64,000 nt of DNA, taken from Enterobacteriaceae bacterium UBA2655 (GTDB lineage Bacteria > Pseudomonadota > Gammaproteobacteria > Enterobacterales > Enterobacteriaceae). The position numbers and the translations under genes are program-made. The DNA lies in NCBI GenBank assembly GCA_002359495.1, contig DENB01000077.1, forward strand, positions 1-64,000. The letters run 5' to 3'. This document shows, piece by piece, positions 18,977-27,427 of this stretch. How positions within the stretch are numbered: the stretch's first letter is position 1; every line of letters begins with the position of its first letter. Below the pieces are notes generated by a model. That model was not told the DNA's origin. It made no database searches and saw only the letters and a program-made list of their open reading frames with translations.

Positions 18977-19280
18977 AGCTTTTGTCATGCAGGTGCATCC
19001 CGATTGCCATGCGGAATATGAGCGGCGTCATTCGCCCATCTGGCAGGAACTGGCGGAAACGCTGAAGGCGCACGGCGCGCATAACTACGCGATCTGGCTG
19101 GATGCCGAACGAAATTTGCTGTATGCCTGCGTGGAGATTGAGTCGGAAGCGCGCTGGGCAGCAGTGGCGGAAACGGAAGTTTGTCAGCGCTGGTGGGCAT
19201 CAATGAAAGCGCTGATGCCGTCTCATGCGGATAATAGCCCGGTCAGCAGCGAACTGAAGCAGGTTTTCTTTCTGGAATAG
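18966..19280 (+). CDS. rhaM: L-rhamnose mutarotase RhaM
   Basis: A 104-residue ferredoxin-like-fold mutarotase that interconverts alpha- and beta-L-rhamnose. Typical segments are [38 protein letters not shown] (the histidine is catalytic in the family) and the Trp-rich [14 protein letters not shown]. The E. coli protein is also 104 residues. Its start lies inside the end of rhaD, so it is the last coupled gene of the operon. Confidence 0.94.
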   Translation: MLRKAFVMQVHPDCHAEYERRHSPIWQELAETLKAHGAHNYAIWLDAERNLLYACVEIESEARWAAVAETEVCQRWWASMKALMPSHADNSPVSSELKQVFFLE

Positions 19281-19292
19281 GTGCGGATAACG

Positions 19293-19316
19293 AAAGGGCG
19301 GGAATTCCCGCCTTTG
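19293..19316 (+). terminator. Probable terminator of rhaBADM
   Basis: Near-perfect palindrome around GGCGGGAATTCCCGCC starting 12 nt after rhaM. The following T tract is weak (TTTGG), so confidence is moderate. Confidence 0.6.
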
Positions 19317-19323
19317 GCCCGTT

Positions 19324-19560
19324 TTACTTCTTGTCCTGACAAACGCCCGCCAGCTTCGGCCAGAGCGCCATCATGGTATCGATAATGCCGTTAGGCTCTT
19401 CGCAGCTCGCCCCTTCACGCGCCCGCACCGACATTCCCTGCAACATGCAGGAAAGGTAGCGGGACAGCGCTTCCGGTTAGCGCAAAAGGCGGAAGCGGCG
19501 GGAGCAAAGTCTTTCCGCATCACTTCGACCTCTGGCGACAACAACCTGCATGGCACCGCG
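19324..19560 (-). pseudogene. Decayed C-terminal remnant of a TetR-family regulator
   Basis: On the minus strand the frame ending at 19324 reads ALSRYLSCMLQGMSVRAREG and continues to DTMMALWPKLAGVCQ, typical of the C-terminus of TetR regulators. An in-frame stop lies immediately upstream of this homology (near 19478). The N-terminal DNA-binding half is missing, and other frames hold only fragments. It is therefore a non-functional remnant. It may once have controlled a neighbour such as sotB, but nothing shows this. Confidence 0.6.
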
Positions 19561-19598
19561 ATAATCTATAACTAAATCCGCGCGTACGGCAGAAAAAA

Positions 19599-19631
19599 GG
19601 GCTTCAGACAATCTCTGAAGCCCTTTTTTAT
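19599..19631. terminator. Intrinsic terminator near sotB 3' end
   Basis: Ten-bp stem GGGCTTCAGA/TCTGAAGCCC with a 5-nt loop, six T on the right and an A-rich left flank (GAAAAAA). It can end sotB, which is transcribed leftward, and rightward read-through. Confidence 0.85.
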
Positions 19632-19643
19632 TAATGAAGATGT

Positions 19644-20828
19644 TTAACCGTTAGAGCGCAGTTGCGGATAGCGGCGGAATATGTAGCTGCACCAGAAGAG
19701 TCCGGCCAGTCCAACCAGGGCGCCGACATTGCCCACATCGGCCATGTTAAGATGTTCGCTCACCTGATTTCCCAGTAGCGCGCCTGCGCCGATGCCGATG
19801 TTATAAATTCCCGACATCAGCGACATCGCTACATCGGTGGCGTCCGGCGCCAGCGACAGCACGCGCACCTGCACCGCCAGGCCAATCATCATCATCGCCA
19901 TGCCCCAGAAGACGCAGAGCGTAATAATGGCGGTCGGACGAACGGCGGCGAAAATCAGCAGGCCCATGCAGAGCGTAATTAAGCCGATAGCGACTATCAG
20001 CAGCGACGAAGGAAATTTATTCCCCAGCGTGCTGAACAGCACGCTGCCGAGAATCCCGGCCGATCCGAACAGTAGCAGCAGCAGCGTGGTGAAGTTCTGA
20101 CCGGCATGCGCCACCCTCTCCATAAAGGGTTCGATGTAACTGTAAGCAGTGTAATGCGCGGTAACCACCAGGGTGATCAGCAGATACATGCTGACCAGCG
20201 CCGGACGGCGAAACAGCATCGGCACGCTGCTGAGCGAACCCGAATGCTCGCTCGGCAGCTTCGGCAGCACGCGAGCGAGCAGAACCAGCAGCACCAGCGC
20301 CGACGCGCCAATCACACCGAAGGTGGTGCGCCAGCCTAAATATTGGCCCACTACGCGGCCAATCGGCACCCCCAGCACCATGGGCAGCGCCGTCCCGGTC
20401 GCCAGCATACTCAGCGCCTGCGTTTTTTTCCCGGCCGGCGCAACGCGGATCGCCAGAGAAGCGGTAATCGACCAAAAGACCGCATGAGACAAAGCAATAC
20501 CAATACGGGAGGCAACCAGCGAGACAAAATCCCAGGCGACGGTCGAGAGCACATGGCTGGCAATAAAAACGATAAACAGCAGCGACAGCAGCAGACGCCG
20601 CTCGACTTGCCGCGTCAGCAGCATCAGAGGCAGCGAGAGCAGGGCGACGACCCAGGCATAAATGGTGAGCATGATCCCCACATCCGCCGTTTTCATGGAA
20701 AAACTGGCGGCGATGTCGGAGAGCAGACCGACCGGAACAAACTCGGTGGTATTGAAAACAAAGGCGGCGATAGCCAGCAGCACGACGCGCAGCCAGGCCG
20801 TTTTACGCGAAACAGTAGTTGATTGCAT
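19644..20828 (-). CDS. sotB: Sugar/arabinose efflux MFS transporter SotB
   Basis: A 394-residue, 12-helix MFS exporter closely matching E. coli SotB (YdeA). The N-terminal [19 protein letters not shown], the helix-4/5 block [20 protein letters not shown] and HSGSL near the central loop are diagnostic, as is [20 protein letters not shown]. It exports arabinose and IPTG-like sugars in E. coli. It is monocistronic. No regulator gene is adjacent except the dead TetR remnant. Confidence 0.94.
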   Translation of the reverse strand: MQSTTVSRKTAWLRVVLLAIAAFVFNTTEFVPVGLLSDIAASFSMKTADVGIMLTIYAWVVALLSLPLMLLTRQVERRLLLSLLFIVFIASHVLSTVAWDFVSLVASRIGIALSHAVFWSITASLAIRVAPAGKKTQALSMLATGTALPMVLGVPIGRVVGQYLGWRTTFGVIGASALVLLVLLARVLPKLPSEHSGSLSSVPMLFRRPALVSMYLLITLVVTAHYTAYSYIEPFMERVAHAGQNFTTLLLLLFGSAGILGSVLFSTLGNKFPSSLLIVAIGLITLCMGLLIFAAVRPTAIITLCVFWGMAMMMIGLAVQVRVLSLAPDATDVAMSLMSGIYNIGIGAGALLGNQVSEHLNMADVGNVGALVGLAGLFWCSYIFRRYPQLRSNG

Positions 20829-21001
20829 GGAATGTCAAATCAGTCAAAACAGCACAAAAGAACGCCAGAAGCGCTCAGCGAAGGTGACCTGCGTCACAAA
20901 TTAATCCCTATTGTGGATGAAGAGCGTCAGAAGAGAAACCTCAGATCCCGCATTTATCGCTGAATATTTCTTATCGCCTTCATCGCACGCTACGGTCGGC
21001 G

Positions 21002-21253
21002 TTAAATCATGTGCTTTAACGCCACGCTATGTCGGTCGGCTGGATTGCGCGTGACTTTCACGGAACAGCACACGCTGCAGCCCGTCGCGTCGGGATAATA
21101 TTTCCGCGCCTGCAGGATCGCCGCATTTGCATTATAAAAGGTGCCGAGAAACCGGCGAGAAGGCGTTTCAGGCAATGATTCGCAGTGCGCGGCATGAACC
21201 ACATGTTTGCTGCTTAAGCCCGAAACTTTATCAACGTAATACCAGATGCCCAT
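21002..21253 (-). CDS. Hypothetical 83-residue protein with a Cys motif
   Basis: Small basic protein, not recognised. It begins MGIWYYVDKVSGLSSKHVVH and contains HAAHCESLP, FLGTFYNANAAILQARKYYP, then CSVCCSVKV. Four cysteines (C..., then C-x2-CC) plus histidines could bind a metal or form disulphides, but no signal peptide is present. It lies alone between sotB and ynfM on the minus strand, preceded by AAAGGATCTGTT (a fair ribosome-binding site). No function is proposed. Confidence 0.6.
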   Translation of the reverse strand: MGIWYYVDKVSGLSSKHVVHAAHCESLPETPSRRFLGTFYNANAAILQARKYYPDATGCSVCCSVKVTRNPADRHSVALKHMI

Positions 21254-21417
21254 AACAGATCCTTTGTGCTGAGTGAAAAAAAAAGAGGGATATTATTGGA
21301 ATGGAAGGAATTATAGCGGGGAATGAGAATTTTGGCGGTTCCGCGCGCAATCGCAAAGCGTTAGAGGCAGCAATCAGGTCAACAGGCGCCGCGGCGCCTG
21401 TTGGAATGCGCGATGAG

Positions 21418-22674
21418 TTAAAGTTTCCGCCCCAGCAATCGCCAGCCCACCAGCAGCGCGATAATCAGCAGCAGAGCGATAAACAGGGTGATGCCGGTCC
21501 AGCCGAAGTTATGCCAGAAAACGCCGCCCAACGTCCCGGCGACGCTGGAGCCGGCATAATAGCTGAACAGGTAGAGCGAAGAGGCCTGGCCTTTGGCGCG
21601 TCGGGCGCGAGGGCCGATCCAGCCGCTGGCGACCGAATGGGCGGCGAAAAAACCGGCGGTAAACAGCATCATCCCCGCCAGAATAACCCAGATCGAGCCT
21701 GCGAGCGTAATCAGCAGACCGGTCAGCATAATCGCCGTTGCGCCAAGCATCACCGGACTGCGGCCATAGCGCGCGGTCATCGCCCCCGCTTTAGGCGAAC
21801 TCCAGGACCCGGTGAGATAAACCACTGACAGCAGGCCGACCACCGCCTGGCTGAGGAACCAGGGCGCGCTGAGCAGGCGATAGCCAATGTAATTAAACAG
21901 GGTAACGAAAGCGCCCATCAGCAGGAATCCTTCCGCGAACAGCAGCGGCAGCCCCTGATCGCGCCAGTGCAGCCGGAAATTGATCACCAGGCTGCGCGGC
22001 TTCAGCGAAGCGGGCCGAAAATGGCGCGAGGCGGGCAAAATTTTCCAGAACATCAGCGCCGAGGCGAGTGCAAAGCAGCCGATCGCGGCAATTGCGATGC
22101 GCCAGGAAAAAAGATCGGTGAGCACGCCGCTCAATAAACGTCCGCTCATGCCACCAATCGAGTTGCCGCTGATATAAAGCCCCATAGAAAAGGCGATAAA
22201 GCCGGGATGGATCTCTTCGCTCAGGTAAGTCATGCCGACCGCCGCCACGCCGCTCAGCGAAAGGCCGATCAGGGCGCGCATGATCAGGATGCCGTGCCAG
22301 CTGGTCATGGCGGCGGAGAGCAGCGTAAAGATCGCCGCCAGCATCAGGCCGGTCACCATCACCGGTTTTCGGCCGATGGCGTCCGAGAGCGGGCCGGTAA
22401 TCAGCAGCCCCAGCGCCATCAGCGCGGTGGAAACGGAAAGAGAGATGCTGCTCGCCGCCGGCGATACGCCAAACTGCTGAGAAAGCACCGGCAAAATCGG
22501 CTGTACGCAGTAAAGCAGCGCAAAAGTCGCCAGCCCGGCGGAGAAGAGCGCCAGCGTCACGCGCATAAACTGCGGGGTGCCGCGGGTAGTAAAGTGGCCA
22601 GGACTGACAGGGGCGACGGAGGGACGTACTGTCTCGCTATCGGTAAGCGTCGCAGCATGGGAAGAGCGGTTCAC
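21418..22674 (-). CDS. ynfM: MFS transporter YnfM
   Basis: A 418-residue, 12-helix MFS permease nearly co-linear with E. coli YnfM (417). Diagnostic blocks are RGTPQFMRVTLALFSAGLAT, FALLYCVQPILPVLSQQFGV, GPLSDAIGRKPVMVTGL and MTYLSEEIHPGFIAFSMGLY. The substrate is unknown; arabinose export has been suggested for relatives. It is divergent from the LysR gene ynfL (95 bp between starts), exactly as in E. coli, so YnfL is its likely regulator. Confidence 0.94.
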   Translation of the reverse strand: MNRSSHAATLTDSETVRPSVAPVSPGHFTTRGTPQFMRVTLALFSAGLATFALLYCVQPILPVLSQQFGVSPAASSISLSVSTALMALGLLITGPLSDAIGRKPVMVTGLMLAAIFTLLSAAMTSWHGILIMRALIGLSLSGVAAVGMTYLSEEIHPGFIAFSMGLYISGNSIGGMSGRLLSGVLTDLFSWRIAIAAIGCFALASALMFWKILPASRHFRPASLKPRSLVINFRLHWRDQGLPLLFAEGFLLMGAFVTLFNYIGYRLLSAPWFLSQAVVGLLSVVYLTGSWSSPKAGAMTARYGRSPVMLGATAIMLTGLLITLAGSIWVILAGMMLFTAGFFAAHSVASGWIGPRARRAKGQASSLYLFSYYAGSSVAGTLGGVFWHNFGWTGITLFIALLLIIALLVGWRLLGRKL

Positions 22675-22769
22675 GAATCATCCTCGGTTCATTCAACACG
22701 CTGTTAACTGTAAGAAAGCCGTGATAAGTTGTCTAATATATTAATAATCTTGAATGATATTTTTATAAT

Positions 22770-23675
22770 ATGAATGTCGAGCTGCGCCATCTACGTTATT
22801 TCATCGCCGTGGCGGAAGAACTTCATTTCGGCCGCGCCGCTCAGCGCCTGAACATCTCACAACCGCCGCTCAGTCAGCAGATCCAGCAGCTGGAGCAGGC
22901 GATCGGCGCGCAGCTTTTTCTGCGTACTAATCGCAGCGTGCAGCTCACTGCGGCCGGCGCGCAATTCCTGCCTGACGCCCGTGCGATTTTACAGCAGCTT
23001 GAGCAGGCGGCCGAACGCGCGGCGCGTCTGCATCGCGGCGAGGAAGGGGAATTGCGCATCGGCTTTACCTCTTCCGCCCCTTTTATCGGGCTGGTTTCAG
23101 ACGCGCTCTACCATTTTCGTCAGCGCTGGCCCGCCGTGCATATCAAAATGCAGGAGATCAATACCCGCCAACAGTTGGCGCCGCTGCATGAAGGACGGCT
23201 CGATCTCGGCATCATGCGCAACACACCATTGCCTGCCGATTTGCGCCATCAGCTTCTGCTGCGCGAGCCGCTCTGCGCCGTGGTGCACTGGGCGCATCCG
23301 CTGGCTGATGCCGAGCAGATTTCCATCCGCGCGCTGGCCAGCGAGCCTTTTGTTTTTTTCGATCCTCAGGGCGGCACCGCGCTCTATAGCGAAATTCTGG
23401 CGCTGCTGCACCGTTATCAGGTTCAGCCTTATGTTACGCAGGAAGTCGGCGAAGCGATGACGATCCTAGGGCTGGTCGCCACCGGACTTGGCGTCTCTAT
23501 TTTGCCCGCCTCTTTTCGCCACGCCCGGCTGAGCGATGTGGTCTGGCTGCCGTTTCAGGAAGAAGACGCGCTGTCGGAAGTGTGGATGGTTTGGTCGGTT
23601 GCGCGCGAACCTGACGCGCAGATGGCGAATATGATGCGATTATTGCGGCGCGACGCTGAGGAAAATCAGGAATAA
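22770..23675 (+). CDS. ynfL: LysR-family regulator YnfL
   Basis: A 301-residue LysR regulator. The winged helix-turn-helix lies at residues 1-60 (MNVELRHLRYFIAVAEELHF, RLNISQPPLSQQIQQLEQAI). The effector domain begins about residue 90 (GELRIGFTSSAPFIGLV). It resembles the BenM/CatM-like group. Its position between ynfM (divergent) and mlc matches E. coli ynfL. It probably acts on ynfM through the 95-bp shared region; the ligand is unknown. Confidence 0.9.
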   Translation: MNVELRHLRYFIAVAEELHFGRAAQRLNISQPPLSQQIQQLEQAIGAQLFLRTNRSVQLTAAGAQFLPDARAILQQLEQAAERAARLHRGEEGELRIGFTSSAPFIGLVSDALYHFRQRWPAVHIKMQEINTRQQLAPLHEGRLDLGIMRNTPLPADLRHQLLLREPLCAVVHWAHPLADAEQISIRALASEPFVFFDPQGGTALYSEILALLHRYQVQPYVTQEVGEAMTILGLVATGLGVSILPASFRHARLSDVVWLPFQEEDALSEVWMVWSVAREPDAQMANMMRLLRRDAEENQE

Positions 23676-23801
23676 ACCGGTAAAATCATCTGTTTATGTG
23701 CCGCAAATCACATTTTTCGGCAAATTATTTACTGCGCCGGGAAAACTGTTCCAACATAGCCGGTATTTATTTTGTAGCCCGAAAATATCATGGAGCTGGT
23801 C

Positions 23802-25019
23802 GTGAATCTGGAGAGTCAGCCTGGTCATATCGACCAGATTAAACAGAACAATGCAGGCGCGATCTACCGGTTGATCGATCAACACGGCCCCATCTCGCGC
23901 ATTGAGCTTTCCAGGCTTGCCCAGCTGGCGCCAGCCAGCATCACGAAAATTGTGCGTGAAATGCTGGACGCCCACCTGGTGCAGGAGACCACCTTCCAGG
24001 AGCCCGGCAGCCGCGGGCGTCCCGCTATCGGCCTGACGCTGGATACTCTCGCCTGGCACTATCTGGCGATCCGCATTCGTCACGGCACCATTACGCTGAC
24101 GCTGCGCGATCTGAGCAGCCGGGCGCTGGCAGAAGAGGCGCTGCCGCTGCCGCCCGAATCGGACACGCCGCTGCTGAACCGGCTGCTGGAGCATGTCGAC
24201 GCCTTCTTTATCCGTCACCAGCAAAAGCTGGAAAGGCTGACCGCGATTGCGATCACCTTGCCCGGCTTGATCAACGCGGCGTCGGGCGTGGTGCATCGCA
24301 TGCCCGGCTATGCGGTGCAGGAGATGCCGCTGGGCAGCACGCTGGAGCAGCGCACCGGCCTGCCGGTATTCGTTCAGCACGACATCTCCGCCTGGACGCT
24401 GGCCGAGTCGCTGTTCGGCGCCTCGCGCGGCGCGCAGGACGTCATTCAGATCGTGATCGACGATACGGTGGGCGCAGGGATTATTAGCGCGGGCCAGCTG
24501 CTGCATAAAAGCGGGCGGGCGCTGGTAGAGGTGGGCCATACGCAAATCGATCCCTACGGCCAACAGTGTTACTGCGGCAATCACGGCTGTCTTGAAACGG
24601 TCGCCAGCACCGGCAGCTTGCTGAGCCTGACGGCGCAGCGCCTGCCGACGCAGCCGGGCAGCATGCTCCATCAACAGCCGGTCAGCATCGACGGGCTTTG
24701 TCGCGCCGCGCTCGCCGGCGATCGGCTGGCACGCGACGTCATCGCCGGCGTCGGCCATCATGTCGGACGCATCCTCTCGATGATGGTGAATATCTTTAAT
24801 CCGCAACATATTCTTATCGGTTCGCCGCTGAACCAGGCGGCGGACGTGCTGTTTCCGGCGGTCAGCGCCACCATTCGTCAGCAGGCGTTGCCGGCTTACA
24901 GCAAAGAGATAACGCTGGAGCCGACGGGCTTCAGCAATCCCGGCACGCTCTGCGCCGCCGCGCTGGTCAAGGATGCGCTCTACAGCGGCGCGCTGCTGAT
25001 CAAGCTTCTTCAGGGATAA
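23802..25019 (+). CDS. mlc: Mlc, glucose-responsive ROK-family repressor
   Basis: A 405-residue ROK-family repressor (E. coli Mlc 406). The DNA-binding helix-turn-helix is near residues 20-50 (GAIYRLIDQHGPISRIELSR, LAPASITKIVREML). The zinc site reads GHTQIDPYGQQCYCGNHGC. The C-terminus GALLIKLLQG matches Mlc. Mlc represses ptsG, manXYZ, malT and its own gene, and is drawn off DNA by dephosphorylated EIICB-Glc. GTG 23802 is preferred over an in-frame ATG at 23790 because GGAG lies 7 nt upstream and the length then fits. Gene order with ynfL and bioD2 is as in E. coli. Confidence 0.95.
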   Translation: MNLESQPGHIDQIKQNNAGAIYRLIDQHGPISRIELSRLAQLAPASITKIVREMLDAHLVQETTFQEPGSRGRPAIGLTLDTLAWHYLAIRIRHGTITLTLRDLSSRALAEEALPLPPESDTPLLNRLLEHVDAFFIRHQQKLERLTAIAITLPGLINAASGVVHRMPGYAVQEMPLGSTLEQRTGLPVFVQHDISAWTLAESLFGASRGAQDVIQIVIDDTVGAGIISAGQLLHKSGRALVEVGHTQIDPYGQQCYCGNHGCLETVASTGSLLSLTAQRLPTQPGSMLHQQPVSIDGLCRAALAGDRLARDVIAGVGHHVGRILSMMVNIFNPQHILIGSPLNQAADVLFPAVSATIRQQALPAYSKEITLEPTGFSNPGTLCAAALVKDALYSGALLIKLLQG

Positions 25020-25137
25020 GTGCGCCTGAACTTTGCGCTAACGCAAGCTCCGGCGCATTCCCTTCACTTAGAATCCTTCATTCAACAACAGGACTTACTG
25101 ATATAGCAGCCTGAATGGCATCTAAAGGAGGAGAAGG

Positions 25138-25827
25138 GTGAATACACTATTTGTTACCGGCACCGATACCGCCGTAGGAAAAACCGTGGTCTCCCGTGCG
25201 TTGCTGCAAAGTTTTGCCCGGGCCAATTTTACTGCCGTGGGCTATAAGCCGGTGGCGAAAGGCGCAGTCCCTACGGATGCGGGGTTACGCAATAAAGACG
25301 CGCTGCTGTTGCAGTCCGCCTCAACCCTGGCGTTGCCTTACGAAGCCATCAATCCCGTCGCGCTGGCGGATGACGAGATCAGCACCAGCAAAGCGGTGCC
25401 GGTCGACTATCAGCGTTTGAGCGCCGGGTTAGAGCAGTTGCGCGCCCAAGCTGAAAAGGTGATTGTCGAGGGGACAGGCGGCTGGCGCTGCCTGATGAAT
25501 GACCTCAGCCCGCTGTCAGAGTGGGTTGTCAAAGCGCAGCTTCCGGTCGTGATGGTGGTGGGGATCAAGCTGGGATGCGTCAGCCATGCGCTGCTGACCG
25601 CGCAGGCGATCGCCAACGACGGATTGCCGCTGGTCGGCTGGGTGGCGAACCGCATTAATCCCGGCCTGTCGCACTACGCTGAGATTATCGAAGTGCTACG
25701 CGAAAAGATCGACGCGCCGCTGCTGGGCGAACTGCCTTATCTGCCCCGCGCCGAACAGCGGGATCTGTGCCGCTATATCGATCTCTCTTTGCTGACCGGC
25801 AACGAATTGCACTCAGACAGTGCCTGA
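25138..25827 (+). CDS. bioD2: Dethiobiotin synthetase BioD2
   Basis: A 229-residue ATP-dependent dethiobiotin synthetase fold. The P-loop variant is FVTGTDTAVGKTVVSRAL (residues 4-21), followed by GYKPVAKG and the VEGTGGWRCLMND switch region. E. coli has a second such gene (ynfK/bioD2) directly after mlc, as here, so this is that copy and not the one from the bio operon. GTG 25138 is the start, with AGGAGG about 8 nt upstream. The last codons overlap a candidate NtrC site for the next gene. Confidence 0.92.
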   Translation: MNTLFVTGTDTAVGKTVVSRALLQSFARANFTAVGYKPVAKGAVPTDAGLRNKDALLLQSASTLALPYEAINPVALADDEISTSKAVPVDYQRLSAGLEQLRAQAEKVIVEGTGGWRCLMNDLSPLSEWVVKAQLPVVMVVGIKLGCVSHALLTAQAIANDGLPLVGWVANRINPGLSHYAEIIEVLREKIDAPLLGELPYLPRAEQRDLCRYIDLSLLTGNELHSDSA

Positions 25828-25978
25828 ACGCGCCAGACTGAAACAAAATTTGGCAAAACTCTTCTCGCTGAACCCTTCGTTGCATAATGCCCGGCGCGAC
25901 CGGGCCTGTTAACTCCTTTAAATTCAGTAAATTAAATTTTTCAGTCAATTATTTCCGGTGTCTGGCGCGGAATATGCA
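25808..25978 (+). promoter_or_regulatory. Candidate NtrC site and sigma-54 promoter of the nucleobase permease
   Basis: TGGCGCGGAATATGCA at 25963-25978 has the GG-N10-GC spacing of a sigma-54 promoter (consensus TGGCACG-N4-TTGCA, two mismatches). It predicts a start near 25988, about 28 nt before the ATG. TGCACTCAGACAGTGCC at 25808-25824 matches TGCACY-N5-RGTGCA with one mismatch, about 170 bp upstream, in the 3' end of bioD2. Inferred from motifs only. Confidence 0.5.
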
Positions 25979-26015
25979 TTAGCTCTGCTGATGACTATCC
26001 TGCCGGAGCACCGCA

Positions 26016-27389
26016 ATGTCGCAATCGCATGAAAAAGGTTTGCTGTATGGACTGGAAGCGCGTATCGCCCCTGTGCCCGCGTTTATCGCCGCGCTTCAAC
26101 ATGTGCTGGCCAGCGTGGTGGGCATTATCACGCCGCCGCTGATCATCGGTTCAGTGCTGGGCCTGCAAGCCTGGATCCCCTATCTGATAAGCATGTCTTT
26201 ACTGGTTTCTGGCCTCGGCACCTTTATTCAGGCGCGCCGCTTCGCCGGCGTCGGCGCCGGCATGATCTGCCTGCAGGGCACCAGCTTTGCTTTTCTCGGC
26301 GTTATTCTTTCCGGCGGCCTGATTGTGAAAAGTCGCGGCGGTTCGCCGGAGGCGATCATGGCGATGATTTTCGGCTGCAATCTGGTCGCCGCCCTGGTGC
26401 CCATTCTTATCAGCCGCTGCGTCCGACAGCTGCGCAAAATCCTGACGCAGGTCGTCACCGGCACGGTGATTACCCTGATCGGCATCAGTCTGATTAAAGT
26501 CAGCTTTACCGACTGGGCGGGCGGCCATAACGCCAGCGATTTCGGCGCGCCGCGCCATCTGGCGCTGGGCGCGCTGACGCTGCTGATCATCCTGGCGCTG
26601 AACCGATCGCGCAACCGCTGGGTGCGGCTGGTGGCGGTCATGACGGGCATCGTGGCGGGGTGTCTCGCCGCCGCGCTGACCGGCAATCTCCATCTGAAGC
26701 CCGCCGCAAGCGCCGACTGGATCGTGCTGCCCGGCTTTTTTCATTTCGGATTTGATTTTGACTGGGCGATTTTCGTCCCCATCGCGCTGGTGTCGGTTAT
26801 CAGCGTGATTGAAGCGGTCGGGGATCTCACCGCCAACTGCCTGCTGTCGCAGCAGCCGATAGTGGGCCAAAAATTTCAGCAACGCTTGCAGGGCGGCATC
26901 CTGGCTGACGGCGTCAGCTGCATCCTGGCCGCCGTCTTTTCAGCTTTTCCCAATACTACCTTTGCGCAGAACAACGGCGTCATTCAGATGACCGGCGTCG
27001 CCAGCCGTTACGTCGGCATGGTGATCGGCGTAATGCTGGCGCTGCTTGGTCTGTTTCCGGGCGTGGGCGCCGTGCTGCAACAGATCCCGTCGCCGGTGCT
27101 GGGCGGCGCCACGCTGGTGATGTTCGGCAGCGTCGTCGCGGCGGGGATTCGCGTCATGACGCAAACCCCGCTGGGCCGCCGTGAAATGCTGATTATCGCC
27201 GTCGCCTTTGGCCTGGGACTGGGCGTCGAGGCGGTGCCGGAAGCGCTGAAATATTTTCCGTCGATCCTGTCGAATCTGTTTGGCCATACGGTCACCACCG
27301 GCGGCATTGCGGCGATTGTGCTGAACAGCGTATTGCCGGGAGAAGAGGCGCCGACGGCGCTGCCGGACGGCGAAAGGGCGGGAAACTGA
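26016..27389 (+). CDS. Nucleobase:cation symporter-2 family purine permease (XanP/UacT-like)
   Basis: A 457-residue NCS2 (NAT) permease with 12-14 membrane segments. Family marks are QHVLASVVGIITPPLIIG in helix 1, the QGTSFAFLGVILSGG helix-3 motif, and the NAT signature region near FPNTTFAQNNGVIQMTGVAS (helix 10). Relatives import xanthine (XanP/XanQ) or urate (UacT) with protons. The exact purine cannot be read reliably. Its candidate NtrC/sigma-54 promoter is shared in type with guaD-xdhABC and hpxO, so import of purines as nitrogen source is the likely role. It is followed by a bidirectional terminator. Confidence 0.88.
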   Translation: MSQSHEKGLLYGLEARIAPVPAFIAALQHVLASVVGIITPPLIIGSVLGLQAWIPYLISMSLLVSGLGTFIQARRFAGVGAGMICLQGTSFAFLGVILSGGLIVKSRGGSPEAIMAMIFGCNLVAALVPILISRCVRQLRKILTQVVTGTVITLIGISLIKVSFTDWAGGHNASDFGAPRHLALGALTLLIILALNRSRNRWVRLVAVMTGIVAGCLAAALTGNLHLKPAASADWIVLPGFFHFGFDFDWAIFVPIALVSVISVIEAVGDLTANCLLSQQPIVGQKFQQRLQGGILADGVSCILAAVFSAFPNTTFAQNNGVIQMTGVASRYVGMVIGVMLALLGLFPGVGAVLQQIPSPVLGGATLVMFGSVVAAGIRVMTQTPLGRREMLIIAVAFGLGLGVEAVPEALKYFPSILSNLFGHTVTTGGIAAIVLNSVLPGEEAPTALPDGERAGN

Positions 27390-27398
27390 TCGGAAAAC

Positions 27399-27421
27399 AG
27401 GCTCTCCCGATGGGAGAGCCT
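27399..27421. terminator. Hairpin between purine permease and osmV
   Basis: Perfect inverted repeat AGGCTCTCCC/GGGAGAGCCT with a 3-nt loop between convergent genes. A-rich sequence precedes it (minus-strand T tract GTTTTCC), so it is probably the terminator of osmV. Confidence 0.65.
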
Positions 27422-27427
27422 GATCCG

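Noticed and set aside
25840..25870. TTGGCAAAACTCTTCTCGC as an alternative sigma-54 promoter of the purine permease.
   Set aside because: It lacks the GC of the -12 element at the correct spacing; the site at 25963 fits better.
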